Shown here: in pieces, positions 28,101 through 37,125 of the stretch
Position numbering within the stretch: position 1 is the stretch's first letter
How the letters are laid out: the number at the start of each line of letters is the position of its first letter
DNA from: Chitinophaga terrae (ex Kim and Jung 2007)
GTDB lineage: Bacteria; Bacteroidota; Bacteroidia; Chitinophagales; Chitinophagaceae
Assembly: GCF_900107795.1 (NCBI RefSeq)
Contig: NZ_FNRL01000011.1
Span: 124,001 to 188,000, forward strand
DNA length: 64,000 nt
Direction of reading: 5' to 3'
Translations under genes and position numbers: made by a program
The notes under the pieces: generated by a model
Seen by the model: the letters and a program-made list of their open reading frames with translations, nothing else
What the model was told of the DNA's origin: nothing
Database searches by the model: none

Positions 28101-30756
28101 GATTACCGTTGCCATCTACATCCACGATGTTTACGGTATGGTCCTTGTCTGTAAAGATCATGCCTGTATTGCGGTCTCCGGCCGGCAATTGCACGCCCAC
28201 ATAAGACGTGAAAGGATTGTAAGGCATGGAGAAATGATCGATGCTGAAATCGCCTCCCGGTTCAAATACTTTTACTTCAAAGTTTGCTTTCAACTGTCCC
28301 GGCGCTATTTTACCCAACTGGATATTTGCGTTGACGGGCGCATTGCCGTTTTCGTTCAGCGGGCCTTCGAATATGGTTTTGTTCTCTGCTTCAAACTTCG
28401 TTACAGGATCATCGAAGGTAAAGTCAGGGAAGTTTTTAAATGTTGTTTTCTGTTCAACCAGGGAAACATCCACTTTGGCTTTGAGGTTTTGCGCAGTAGC
28501 GCCAAACAGCCACATAGCTGAAAGCGTTCCTGGCGTACTTCCTTTCTGCAGGCTGGTATAGCTTCCGAAGTCCATTTTGATCTTAAGACGGTTAGGTTTA
28601 ACCGTTTCAATACGCAGGTTCTTCGTGAAAGTGGCGCCGCCAACTTTCACTTTAGCCACCCAGGAACCGGTAGGATCTTCAGGGTTGGTTGCTGTATTGA
28701 AGTTATAGAAGCCATTCAGGCCCTGGGTTTGGTTCAGGCGTTTATACAACTGTCCTTTAGGGTTATAGATCTCCAGGGTTACCGGGTGATCAGGCGGCAG
28801 CTTTGCATCTTTATCTTCCAGTATGAATGTGAGATAGAGAGAATCTCCCGGCCTCCATACTCCTCTTTCTCCATACAAAAATCCTTTGATCCCGTTCTGG
28901 ATCTCTTCTCCCTGTACATCAAACCTGCTCAGTGGAAGCGAGCTTCCATCGTCCAGTTTCAGGTATCCTCTTTCATTATCTTTTTTCGCGATCAGCAGGT
29001 AAGGTTTGCGTTTGAGATCGAACTTGGCCATGCCTTCCCCATCGCTTTTTGTTTTGAAGATCACTTGTTGCTGGTAGTCGAGCAGTTCCAGTTCTACACC
29101 GATCATTGGTTTGGTGTCGCGGATGTCGGTTACGGCAACCAGCATGCTGTTGTCATTTCCGCGTTTGGCGATCAGGCCAATGTTGGAAGCAATGATATTG
29201 CGGGATGCCCATCTGTCTTTGTTGTAGTAAGACGGGGAGCAGGCGTCGTTGCGGGCTTCCCAGTTGTAACCATATGGATAATAGCTGTTGTAGGTTTCCC
29301 AGAAATCATCATCTTCATCAATCTTCTCTCCATAACCATAATAGTCATAATCTTCTTCTGAAGATTGATCAGCCTGCCCGTTGCCGGTACTATCGGCAGC
29401 TGTGCAGGCTGTAATAGCATATGCTTTACGGAAGCCGATCGTGATGCGGTAGATGGCGCCGGGTTCTGTACGCAGCATTTTATCCAGGTCTATAAAGAAG
29501 CGGTTCTGTTTATGCAGGTTCAGCGACTTATCGTTATCCAGCCGGATAGTTTGCTGTACAACGGGCTTGGCTACACGGCGAAGTTCTTCGGAGCCGTTGA
29601 GATCATTCCGTTGCAGATATTGAGGAACATTGTTTTCATATATTTTGATGATGGTAACATCAACCGCTTTCAGGTTAACGGCATCAAAAGGCATCACCAG
29701 TTTGTCGCTTTGCGGAAGGATAACGCCTTTACCGGGAATGCTGACAGACGGGGAGCTATTGGCTACATTGATATTGGAACTGTAAGATTTGCCCAGCCGT
29801 TTGTCTGTAATGTTGATCACCCCTTCGTTCACCACTACATTGTAATTGCCTTCCATTTTTTGGGGGGCGTATACGCTTACTTCACTTCCGTCTATCGTGT
29901 AACGCAGGTCGCTGAACCCGCTGATACCTATCAAACCTTCCAGGCTTTGTGCAGGGCTTACCGGGTCAGAGAACTGCACCAGCAGGTGTTGTTCAGGTTC
30001 TGCTACCACTTTTACATCCAGTACTTTGAAATCACCTACCGCCGGAACTTCCACGGTGTTTTTATCTGAGTACTCAGCTTTTATCGGGGCGCCGTTCCAG
30101 TTCAGCTCCATGTTGCGGGCCGTGCTGGCGCGGGAAATATTATTGATTACAAATTTAGAAGTATGATCAGCGGCGTTGTGCGTCCAGCTTACAGGTAAAG
30201 CCTGACCGCCATATTGCACGGTGAGTAATTTTTCAATGGCCTGCGGATTTTCCACGTCGGCGGTATAAACAGAGCCGGAATAGGACATCTTGTCCAGGGT
30301 TGTACTGGAACTGGCTTTCAGTCCATTACTTTCTACAGAATAGGAAGGTTTGATCACTTTAAACCCGAAGTTGAAGGTTTTCAGGTCTGCAGGTACTTCG
30401 ATAACCTTGCCCAGTTTAAATGTTACGTCATAGGTTTTCCCTGGCTGCAGGTTTTCATCGGGTCTGAATTCAATGGTTGTAGCATCAACCCAGTAAGCTT
30501 TTCCTTTCACGGATGGGGAAAAATCGAAGATCTCCTTTTCTATAGGTTCGTTCGTGGTATGGGTTACATTAACCTGGCCATTTAACTGAACACGGATAGC
30601 ACTTTGCTTGGAGATGACTCCTGCCGTATATGCTTCGATATACCTGGCAAATTGGGGATTCATTTCTTTCCGACTGGAACGGCAGCCACAGATCAGTACA
30701 AGGGCGGCCAAAAAAGAGATTACTACCGGAACAGTAGACCGCTTAATTGGTAACAT
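25171..30756 (-). CDS. Bacterial alpha-2-macroglobulin family lipoprotein
   Basis: These large periplasmic proteins trap attacking proteases and are thought to guard the envelope during cell-wall repair by PBP1C. The 1861-residue product starts with a lipoprotein signal (LICGC, anchored Cys at about residue 25), then macroglobulin-like domains, the MG/bait segments and the thioester domain. The thioester motif is present as HGCIEQTT with Cys1408, so it can in principle form a covalent trap. An acidic Tyr/Gly-rich insert lies near residues 465-485 (SSEEDYDYYGYGEKIDEDDD), which is unusual. It is directly upstream of pbpC (four-base gap). Confidence 0.94.
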   Translation of the reverse strand: MLPIKRSTVPVVISFLAALVLICGCRSSRKEMNPQFARYIEAYTAGVISKQSAIRVQLNGQVNVTHTTNEPIEKEIFDFSPSVKGKAYWVDATTIEFRPDENLQPGKTYDVTFKLGKVIEVPADLKTFNFGFKVIKPSYSVESNGLKASSSTTLDKMSYSGSVYTADVENPQAIEKLLTVQYGGQALPVSWTHNAADHTSKFVINNISRASTARNMELNWNGAPIKAEYSDKNTVEVPAVGDFKVLDVKVVAEPEQHLLVQFSDPVSPAQSLEGLIGISGFSDLRYTIDGSEVSVYAPQKMEGNYNVVVNEGVINITDKRLGKSYSSNINVANSSPSVSIPGKGVILPQSDKLVMPFDAVNLKAVDVTIIKIYENNVPQYLQRNDLNGSEELRRVAKPVVQQTIRLDNDKSLNLHKQNRFFIDLDKMLRTEPGAIYRITIGFRKAYAITACTAADSTGNGQADQSSEEDYDYYGYGEKIDEDDDFWETYNSYYPYGYNWEARNDACSPSYYNKDRWASRNIIASNIGLIAKRGNDNSMLVAVTDIRDTKPMIGVELELLDYQQQVIFKTKSDGEGMAKFDLKRKPYLLIAKKDNERGYLKLDDGSSLPLSRFDVQGEEIQNGIKGFLYGERGVWRPGDSLYLTFILEDKDAKLPPDHPVTLEIYNPKGQLYKRLNQTQGLNGFYNFNTATNPEDPTGSWVAKVKVGGATFTKNLRIETVKPNRLKIKMDFGSYTSLQKGSTPGTLSAMWLFGATAQNLKAKVDVSLVEQKTTFKNFPDFTFDDPVTKFEAENKTIFEGPLNENGNAPVNANIQLGKIAPGQLKANFEVKVFEPGGDFSIDHFSMPYNPFTSYVGVQLPAGDRNTGMIFTDKDHTVNIVDVDGNGNLTSGDKQVRVELYKIKWRWWWEEGEDDDYSNFTQGTYNQLLSTEEITVHNGKAKWNLRVNSPDWGRYLVRVKDLESGHTSGKAVYIDWPGWAQRLQQDNPAEAAMLSFTSDKKQYKVGEDIVLTIPSNAGGRGLVSIESGSKVIKSYWINTEKGQTVYRLKAEKNMSPNIYVNISLLQPHAQTMNDLPIRMYGTIPVKVEDPTTILKPVISMPEKLRPETEGSITVSESNGKPMTYTIALVDEGLLDLTRFKTPDPHSSFYAREALGVKTWDLFDYVLGAWSVNMDRILTIGGDEGLNRNAGAAKANRFKPVVKYMGPFYLRSGQKQTHKFKLPPYIGSLKAMVVAGQDGAYGSAEKTVAIKKPLMLLTSAPRVLGPSETIQLPVTVFGLEPNVRSATVTLNTSPLLEVVGERSKTVTFPQPGEQIVYFDVKVKSQTGIARIKATAASGAEKAEEEVELDVRNPNPVITNIIESTLEAGQNWQTPFTGVGMAGSNKGTLEVSTIPALNLGKRLRFLIEYPHGCIEQTTSGVFPQLVLNQLMDLKESELANIDRNIKAGIVRLKNFQTSDGGFSYWPGGGQSDEWGTNYAGNFLIEAQARGYTLTPGILDQWKKYQRNKASTWAPNTQNFYGGDLTQAYRLYLLALAKVPELGAMNRLKEFRYISAPAKWRLAAAYKLAGQPEVANSLIQGLNTDVKPYNQLGGTFGSDLRDKAMILETLTILGQRTKANELLKQVAAQLSQADQWYSTQTTAYSLIAIAKFCGANKGGSKMNFTYNLNGTSGTVNGASYVVQLPVNFNTGASGNLSIKNNGSNVLYTRLILQGQPESGQEPVAANNPDVLGMQVTYHTRDGKALDPATLKQGADFMATITITNPGKRGYYEQMALSQIFPSGWEIINTRLMENDSAFQASPFTYQDIRDDRVYTYFNIEENKKRTYNVLLNAAYLGRFYLPATSCEAMYDNSIHAYQAGKWVEVVR

Positions 30757-30835
30757 CTGGAAAAATATTAGGGTGATTAACGATATATATACGAATGTAA
30801 ATAAGAATTTTGAAATAACCGGAATTCGTATATAA

Positions 30836-30876
30836 AACTATGGTTGATTTAATAACCAATTAAATCAACCATAGTT
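30836..30876 (-). terminator. Hairpin after the ModF-like ATPase gene
   Basis: A perfect 16-base-pair stem (30836-30851 with 30861-30876, extendable by one) lies four bases after the stop codon. The minus strand continues in a short T-tract (TTTTATAT), so it is probably a terminator. Confidence 0.75.
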
Positions 30877-30880
30877 CAGG

Positions 30881-32368
30881 TTATTTCACCATTTCTCCTT
30901 TGTTCAGTCTTATAAACTTATCGACGCAGGAAGGAAGTTCGTCTTCGTAGTGGGTAACAAAAATCAGGGCGATGTTGAGGTGTTCTGACAATTGTTCTAT
31001 TACATGTTTGAAATGTTGCTTCTGCTGATCGTCGAGCCCCTGGCAAGGCTCATCGAAGATGAGGAGCGGCGGGTTCTTTACCAGCGCCCTGGCCAGTAAT
31101 GTAAGCCTTTGCGCACTTTCAGGCACCTGTTTGAAAGGCGTTTTTTCGTGCTGGTTTATACCCAGTACTTCCATCCATTTACGGGCTTTTTCTTCCTGTT
31201 CCGGTTTTACAGGTTTAGGAGTGCCGATAATATCTGAATAACCGGAGCATACTACCTGCAGGCAGTTATCGCGGGAGGTGAAGTACTGGTGCAGTTCGGG
31301 AGATACGAACCCGATTTTCTTTTTAATATCCCAGATGCTTTCGCCGGACCCCCGTTTCCTGTCGAACAGCCAGAGTTTATTGGCGTAGGCCTGCGGGTTA
31401 TCGCCGTTGATGAGGCTTAGCAGAGTTGATTTTCCTGCGCCGTTAGGTCCGAGCAGCGCCCATTTGTCGTTTGGCTTTACTACCCAGTTAATGCCTTTCA
31501 GGATGGTATTCTCTCCATACTTGACGTGGATATCTTCCATCTTCACGATCGTATCAAAAACCGGCATGTCAACATTGGCCGTCAGGGAGGCGATAGTTTC
31601 GCTTTCTATGCCAGGCAATGTTGGGGCAGCAACAGGAACAGGCAATTTGATAAATTCTTCCCTTGTGTATTTGCCGGTTATTTTTCCTTCTTCCAGCGTT
31701 AATACATTAGTGATATTCTGTGGAACTTCTGTGGGGGTGGTAGACATTATTACCGTAGTTCCACCGGCAATAATGTTATTGATCATCTCTGTAAATTCTT
31801 TTCTTGCCTGCACATCCAGCCCGATAAAAGGATTGTCGAGCATGAGCAGTTGCGGTTGCTGGAACAAAGAACGGGCTATCATTACCCGGCGGGTTTCGCC
31901 ATTCGATAATTTGATCAGCCGTTTTTCCAGCAGGTTTTCCAGGCGCAGGGCCTTCATCCAGGCGGGTACTTCTTCTATCTCCAGGTATTCTTTAACAGTG
32001 GGCGAATTATCGGCATCCATGCTGTTGAAGCGTTGCTGGTAATAGAAGTCGGTAGTGGTATTGGAAAGATTTTTAAAAGTATGATGATGACCTACGAATG
32101 CGATCAGGTTGCGGTAATTGAACCAGGGATCGGTGATGGTATGGGTGGCTTTGTATTCATCGTAAAAGTGGTAATGTATACTGCCGTTAATAATATTAAA
32201 CTTTCCGAGTATCGTGTTTAATAGCGCTGTTTTTCCTGAGCCGCTGGGGCCAACGATTGCCCAGTGGGTACCTTTGCTGATCTGCCAGTCGATTGATTGA
32301 AAAAGCGTCTTGTCTAAGTATCTAACAGTAATGTTCGACAAAGAAAGAAACGGTTGCTGTTGTTCCAT
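30881..32368 (-). CDS. Double ABC ATPase, ModF/PhrA-like
   Basis: The 495-residue cytoplasmic protein has two ABC ATPase domains in tandem. The first has Walker A GPSGSGKTALLNTILG, signature LSNGETRRVMIARSL and Walker B LLMLDNPFIGLD. The second has GPNGAGKSTLLSLING, a degenerate signature (VPESAQRLTLLARAL) and LLIFDEPCQGLD. This matches the ModF-type ATPases once linked to molybdenum or photorepair, whose role is unclear. No permease or binding protein is next to it, so a transport role is doubtful. A hairpin follows. Confidence 0.85.
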   Translation of the reverse strand: MEQQQPFLSLSNITVRYLDKTLFQSIDWQISKGTHWAIVGPSGSGKTALLNTILGKFNIINGSIHYHFYDEYKATHTITDPWFNYRNLIAFVGHHHTFKNLSNTTTDFYYQQRFNSMDADNSPTVKEYLEIEEVPAWMKALRLENLLEKRLIKLSNGETRRVMIARSLFQQPQLLMLDNPFIGLDVQARKEFTEMINNIIAGGTTVIMSTTPTEVPQNITNVLTLEEGKITGKYTREEFIKLPVPVAAPTLPGIESETIASLTANVDMPVFDTIVKMEDIHVKYGENTILKGINWVVKPNDKWALLGPNGAGKSTLLSLINGDNPQAYANKLWLFDRKRGSGESIWDIKKKIGFVSPELHQYFTSRDNCLQVVCSGYSDIIGTPKPVKPEQEEKARKWMEVLGINQHEKTPFKQVPESAQRLTLLARALVKNPPLLIFDEPCQGLDDQQKQHFKHVIEQLSEHLNIALIFVTHYEDELPSCVDKFIRLNKGEMVK

Positions 32369-32448
32369 TATTTAAACTATTGGGCTAAGAAATTTCACTG
32401 TCGGAGATAAATTTAGCAGGAAATTTCAAAGGTTCATACATTTATATT

Positions 32449-32898
32449 ATGAATTGGAAGATTAAAGCATTTGACGAGCTCACGGTGCATGAACTGTATG
32501 ATATCTTGTACCTGCGCAGTGAAGTATTTGTAGTGGAGCAGAATTGTGCATACCAGGACCCTGACGGGGCAGACCAGCGGGCATTGCATCTCACAGGAAC
32601 GGATGATGACGGGAATTTGCTGGCGTATACACGGATATTTCCTCCGGGTGTGCAATATGACGAGGCCAGTATAGGCCGGGTGGTGACCAGCCCTGGTAAA
32701 GGCCGCGGAAAAGGGATAGGGCGCGAATTGATGCAGCGTTCTATTGATGCCGTACAGGAATATTTCGGCGATGTGGATATCGTGATAAGCGCACAGGCGC
32801 ATTTAGACAGGTTTTATACCTCGCTGGGCTTCAGGCAGATCAGTGATATCTACCTGGAAGACGATATTCCTCATATAAAAATGAAAAGGGATCATTGA
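32449..32898 (+). CDS. GNAT family N-acetyltransferase, ElaA-type
   Basis: The 149-residue protein matches the ElaA group: MNWKIKAFDELTVHELYDIL, LRSEVFVVEQNCAYQDPDGA, then the acetyl-CoA binding segment RVVTSPGKGRGKGIGRELMQ and the C-terminal AQAHLDRFYTSLGFRQISD. The substrate is unknown. It is the single plus-strand gene between two minus-strand blocks, starting about 80 bases from the divergent ABC ATPase gene. Confidence 0.88.
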   Translation: MNWKIKAFDELTVHELYDILYLRSEVFVVEQNCAYQDPDGADQRALHLTGTDDDGNLLAYTRIFPPGVQYDEASIGRVVTSPGKGRGKGIGRELMQRSIDAVQEYFGDVDIVISAQAHLDRFYTSLGFRQISDIYLEDDIPHIKMKRDH

Positions 32899-32909
32899 TC
32901 CCTTCCCTC

Positions 32910-33737
32910 TTATTTCTTTGGTATTTTCTTTTTCTTCAATTCTACCAGTGGAGCATGTTCTTTGAGCCTGTAGAATGGGATAACGTAAGATACTGTGTAT
33001 TGAACATCAAACACCGAACGTTTAGACCCACTGCCAAATCCCGGCACCGTGATCGGTGTAAAATCCGGTGATTTAACGCTGTTGATCATGATACGTTCCC
33101 TGATATTCCAGCCAAGGAAAAAATTCTTCAGCACTTCCGCTTTCAGTCCCACAACCAGCTCGATCCAGTGAGCATTGGCGTTGGTTTTAGGGATGCTTCC
33201 CTTGATATTATCTCCCCAGTAATTATTCCTGTTATTGTATTCAGGCACCGAATAGTTGAAATGAGAAAAGCCATAGCGCATGCCCACATAAAAGATATTC
33301 TTCTCTGTGGGGTACTGGCGTTTCAGGAAATTATAATCGGCTCCCAGCGTGGTATAGAATCCTGAACCTTTATAGGTATAGTTGCTATCGCTGTATGGAG
33401 TGCTGCCATACCCTGCTTCGAAGGCTGCATACCAGTTGGCATTGATCCTTGCATCGGCCACCACGGTCACTTCCTTCCTGTACGGGTAATAGATAGCAGT
33501 AACAATGCGGCTCAGATCCAGTCCTATACGCACCCCCCCGGGGATATACCAGGAGCTGTCTTTAGGTAACGCGATACGTGCAGTGTCGGCAGCTGTTTTT
33601 TTACGGGCTGTATCCGCTACTGCTTTATGCGTAGTATCCTTTACCGGTTTAGCCGGTGCGCTTTTATTCTGAGCATTGGCCACGCCGCAGAGCAGGAGAC
33701 TACTGATTAAAGAAAAACAAAGTAAGATGCGTATCAT
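32910..33737 (-). CDS. DUF6048 outer-membrane beta-barrel-like protein
   Basis: The 275-residue protein has a signal peptide (to about residue 22, ANAQ), a Lys/Ala/Thr-rich linker (KDTTHKAVADTARKKTAADT) and a domain rich in alternating aromatic strands (ANWYAAFEAGYGSTPYSDSN, KNIFYVGMRYGFSHFNYSV), typical of small outer-membrane barrels. It corresponds to what is annotated DUF6048 in Bacteroidota, commonly next to DUF6452. The start overlaps the end of the DUF6452 gene by 38 bases. Function is unknown. Confidence 0.78.
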   Translation of the reverse strand: MIRILLCFSLISSLLLCGVANAQNKSAPAKPVKDTTHKAVADTARKKTAADTARIALPKDSSWYIPGGVRIGLDLSRIVTAIYYPYRKEVTVVADARINANWYAAFEAGYGSTPYSDSNYTYKGSGFYTTLGADYNFLKRQYPTEKNIFYVGMRYGFSHFNYSVPEYNNRNNYWGDNIKGSIPKTNANAHWIELVVGLKAEVLKNFFLGWNIRERIMINSVKSPDFTPITVPGFGSGSKRSVFDVQYTVSYVIPFYRLKEHAPLVELKKKKIPKK

Positions 33738-34176
33738 TACTGGAGGTTACGGACTTGTTATTAATCAGAACAGAATCAATAGTGTTCCGGGTAGCGATCA
33801 CGGTATCCAGGGTGAAGTAGGTACCGAAACCACAGCCGGGTGAAACAAAGTGTTGAACCCTTTTGTAACGGAACGTAATAGTATCTGCTACCAATGCGGA
33901 ATCCACTTTCAGGTAGAACCGTGAGCTATCGGCCAATGGCGACAATGGCATGAACAGGTCTTTCAGTGGTTGTTTTTTATAGATAGAATCACGGCCCAGG
34001 GCAAACAAGGTTACTTTGGGCATGACTGTATCTCTGACCACCCCGGCGCTGTCGCGCTGGAAGTGAACATGCAGATCATTCCTTAATGTCTGATCGCAGA
34101 CTTTTGTTTCATTTTCGCAGGCTATGAAGACGGCGAATAATGAACATGTGAGTAGTATCTGGTATATCCTTTTCAT
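33700..34176 (-). CDS. DUF6452 lipoprotein
   Basis: Starting at the ATG at 34176, the 158-residue protein begins MKRIYQILLTCSLFAVFIAC, a clear lipoprotein signal with Cys20. The rest is a beta-rich domain of unknown role (VCDQTLRNDLHVHFQRDSAG, ending HLTLFFFNQ), as in DUF6452. A longer frame upstream would bury the signal peptide and overlap uvrA. It lies 26 bases after uvrA and overlaps DUF6048 by 38 bases. The pair may form a lipoprotein plus barrel unit. Confidence 0.78.
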   Translation of the reverse strand: MKRIYQILLTCSLFAVFIACENETKVCDQTLRNDLHVHFQRDSAGVVRDTVMPKVTLFALGRDSIYKKQPLKDLFMPLSPLADSSRFYLKVDSALVADTITFRYKRVQHFVSPGCGFGTYFTLDTVIATRNTIDSVLINNKSVTSSNDTHLTLFFFNQ

Positions 34177-34202
34177 TCGTGATGCATCCGGGTCGCAAGA
34201 TA

Positions 34203-37082
34203 TTAAATTCCCAGCTCCTTTTTGAGGAATGCGGCTGTATGACTTTCTTTGCATGTACTAACCTGTTCGGGAGTGCCTGTGCAGAGGATAGTACCACCGC
34301 CGGCGCCGCCTTCAGGCCCCAGGTCTACAATATAGTCGGCCATTTTGATAACATCCAGGTTGTGTTCTATCACCAGCACAGTATTTCCCCTGTCTACGAG
34401 CTTATTCAATACTCCCAGCAACAGCTGGATATCCTGGAAATGCAGTCCTGTTGTTGGCTCATCAAGGATATAGATAGTTTTGCCGGTATCTTTTTTCGAA
34501 AGCTCGGTAGCCAGTTTTACCCTTTGGGCTTCACCGCCGGAGAGGGTAACTGCCGACTGGCCAAGGGTGATATACCCAAGTCCTACATCCTGCAGGGTTT
34601 TGATCTTGCGATAGATCCATGGAACCGGCTGGAAGAACTCCACTGCATCGTCTACAGTCATATCCAGTACATCGGAAATAGATTTTCCTTTGTAGCGGAT
34701 CTCCAGGGTTTCGCGGTTATAACGGCGACCGTTGCATTTCTCGCAAGGTACATATACATCCGGGAGGAAGTTCATTTCTATCACTCTCATTCCCCCGCCT
34801 TCACAAACATCACAGCGGCCGGTTTTTACGTTGAACGAGAAGCGGCCGGCATTATAGCCCCTGATCTTGGCTTCCGGAACGGAGGCGAAGAGGGTACGGA
34901 TGTCCGTAAAGAAACCGCAGTAAGTGGCAGGGTTACTCCGGGGAGTTCGCCCGATCGGCGATTGGTCGATCTCAATCACCTTGTCTATATTTTCCAGCCC
35001 TTTGATGCTTTTGTACGGCATAGGCTCCTGTTTGGAGTCGTAAGCATGTTGAGAAAGGATTGGATATAATGTTTCGTTGATCAGTGTAGATTTGCCGCTG
35101 CCTGATACGCCGGTTACGCAGATGAATGTGCCTAAAGGCAATTTCAGGTTCACGTTTTTCAGGTTGTTACCGGAGGCGCCTTTCAGTTCGAGGAAATTGC
35201 CATTTCCTTTGCGCCTGGCTTCCGGAACAGGCGGAATAGCTTTACCATTCAGGTAATTGGCGGTAGGCGTACCCAGTTTTAAGATCTGTTTAGGCGTGCC
35301 CTGTGCTACGATCTGGCCTCCATGTACTCCTGCTCCCGGGCCAATATCCACCAGGTGATCTGCATGTAGCATGATGTCTTTATCATGTTCTACAACGATC
35401 ACGGTATTGCCCATTTCTTTCAGGTTTCGCAGGGCGTCGATCAGTTGCATGTTGTCGCGTTGGTGCAATCCAATGCTCGGTTCATCAAGTATATAGGTGA
35501 TACCCATCAGTTGGGAGCCTATCTGCGTAGCAAGGCGGATACGTTGCGATTCGCCCCCGCTGAGCGTACGGGTAGGGCGGTTCAGGGTCAGGTAGGTGAG
35601 TCCTACGTTCAGGAGGAACTGCAACCGTTCCCTGATCTCTTTCAGGATATCCTTTGCAATTGCATTCTGTTTCTTTTCCAGCCTGTCTTCAATTCCATCG
35701 AACCAGCCCAGTAATTTATCCAGGTCCATATTTCCCAGTTCGGAAATATTTTTGCCATCCACTTTAAAGTAGAGGCTTTCCTTTTTGAGGCGGGAGCCGT
35801 TGCATTCAGGGCAGGTGCTGAGTTTCATAAAACCTTCTGCCCAGCTTCTTACATGGTCGGAAGAGGTATCGTTGAAATACCGGCGTACCATGTTAACAAC
35901 ACCTTCATATTCGGTAGAGTATTCCTTTTCTTCGGCATTATCCCCAAATTCGAGGTCTACCTCCAGTTTCCCGTTTTCATCGCCGAACAGCAGTACGTTC
36001 AGGGCTTTCTGAGGGATATTGGAAATTGGAGCGGTGAGGGAGAATTTATATTTCTTTGATAGTTGCTGTACCTGTTTGTAGGTGAAGGTATCGCGGGCTT
36101 CTCCCAACGGTTTTAGTCCCCCGTCGGCAATTGAAACGCTGTAATCCGGGATCACTTCGTTCATATCTATCTGGTAGATGGTGCCCAGTCCTTTACAGCG
36201 GGGGCAGGCGCCGTAAGGGGAGTTGAAGGAGAAGGTGTTGGGACTTGGCTCATCGTACGACAGGCCGGTGTCTTCACACATGAGTTGTTTGCTGTACTGG
36301 CTTACTTTTTCGCTGTCATGGTCCATGATCATCATGATGCCTTTTCCCATTGTGAGCGCTTTTTGTACGCTCTGGCTGATGCGGGTGCGGGCATCTTCTT
36401 TCACCTGGATGCGGTCTATCACCAGTTCGATGTCGTGAATTTTATAGCGGTCTACCTGCATTCTTTCTTTCAGGTCCTGGATTTCGCCGTCTACCCTTAC
36501 TTTGAGGTAGCCTTGTTTCCTTACCTGTTCGAAGAGTTCGCGGTAATGGCCTTTACGTCCGCGCACCAGGGGTGCGAGAACGGCTAATTTTTTATTGTTA
36601 TAATTTTTAAACAGGTGTGCAATGATCTCTTCTTCGGAGAAGCGGGTCATTGGTTTGTTCGTAATGTAGGAGTATGCAGTTCCGGCTCTTGCATAGAGGA
36701 GGCGGAGAAAGTCATAGATCTCTGTGATGGTTCCTACAGTAGAGCGGGGATTTTTGTTAGTAGTTTTTTGTTCAATAGAAATAACGGGAGAAAGGCCTGT
36801 TATTTTATCGACCTGCGGGCGCTCCATATCGCCGATGAACTGACGTGCATAGGCGGAAAAGCTTTCCATATATCTGCGTTGTCCTTCAGCGTAAACGGTA
36901 TCAAAGGCGAGTGATGATTTTCCACTGCCACTGATTCCGGTGATCACTACCAGTTTATTTTTGGGCAACTCGAGGTCCAGGTTCTTCAAATTATGCTCCC
37001 TTGCGCCAAATATGGCTATTTGTTCATCTACCGGGGCTTGCGCGGCGGATTGAGCGGGTACATTCTCTTTTTTCTTTGCCAT
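34203..37082 (-). CDS. uvrA: Excinuclease ABC subunit A
   Basis: UvrA recognises damaged DNA for nucleotide excision repair. The 959-residue protein has two ABC ATPase modules: GISGSGKSSLAFDTVYAEGQ and GVSGSGKSTLINETLYPIL as Walker A motifs, ILDEPSIGLHQRD and ILDEPTTGLHFQD as Walker B regions, and zinc-binding pairs CPRCKG, CPECNG, CDVCEGGG and CEKCNG. Length is standard. It heads a run with DUF6452 and DUF6048. The 5' side holds the long inverted repeat at 37126-37312. Confidence 0.97.
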   Translation of the reverse strand: MAKKKENVPAQSAAQAPVDEQIAIFGAREHNLKNLDLELPKNKLVVITGISGSGKSSLAFDTVYAEGQRRYMESFSAYARQFIGDMERPQVDKITGLSPVISIEQKTTNKNPRSTVGTITEIYDFLRLLYARAGTAYSYITNKPMTRFSEEEIIAHLFKNYNNKKLAVLAPLVRGRKGHYRELFEQVRKQGYLKVRVDGEIQDLKERMQVDRYKIHDIELVIDRIQVKEDARTRISQSVQKALTMGKGIMMIMDHDSEKVSQYSKQLMCEDTGLSYDEPSPNTFSFNSPYGACPRCKGLGTIYQIDMNEVIPDYSVSIADGGLKPLGEARDTFTYKQVQQLSKKYKFSLTAPISNIPQKALNVLLFGDENGKLEVDLEFGDNAEEKEYSTEYEGVVNMVRRYFNDTSSDHVRSWAEGFMKLSTCPECNGSRLKKESLYFKVDGKNISELGNMDLDKLLGWFDGIEDRLEKKQNAIAKDILKEIRERLQFLLNVGLTYLTLNRPTRTLSGGESQRIRLATQIGSQLMGITYILDEPSIGLHQRDNMQLIDALRNLKEMGNTVIVVEHDKDIMLHADHLVDIGPGAGVHGGQIVAQGTPKQILKLGTPTANYLNGKAIPPVPEARRKGNGNFLELKGASGNNLKNVNLKLPLGTFICVTGVSGSGKSTLINETLYPILSQHAYDSKQEPMPYKSIKGLENIDKVIEIDQSPIGRTPRSNPATYCGFFTDIRTLFASVPEAKIRGYNAGRFSFNVKTGRCDVCEGGGMRVIEMNFLPDVYVPCEKCNGRRYNRETLEIRYKGKSISDVLDMTVDDAVEFFQPVPWIYRKIKTLQDVGLGYITLGQSAVTLSGGEAQRVKLATELSKKDTGKTIYILDEPTTGLHFQDIQLLLGVLNKLVDRGNTVLVIEHNLDVIKMADYIVDLGPEGGAGGGTILCTGTPEQVSTCKESHTAAFLKKELGI

Positions 37083-37125
37083 AATATTAAACTACTAAAC
37101 TACGCCATAATTACGAGAATTTCAC

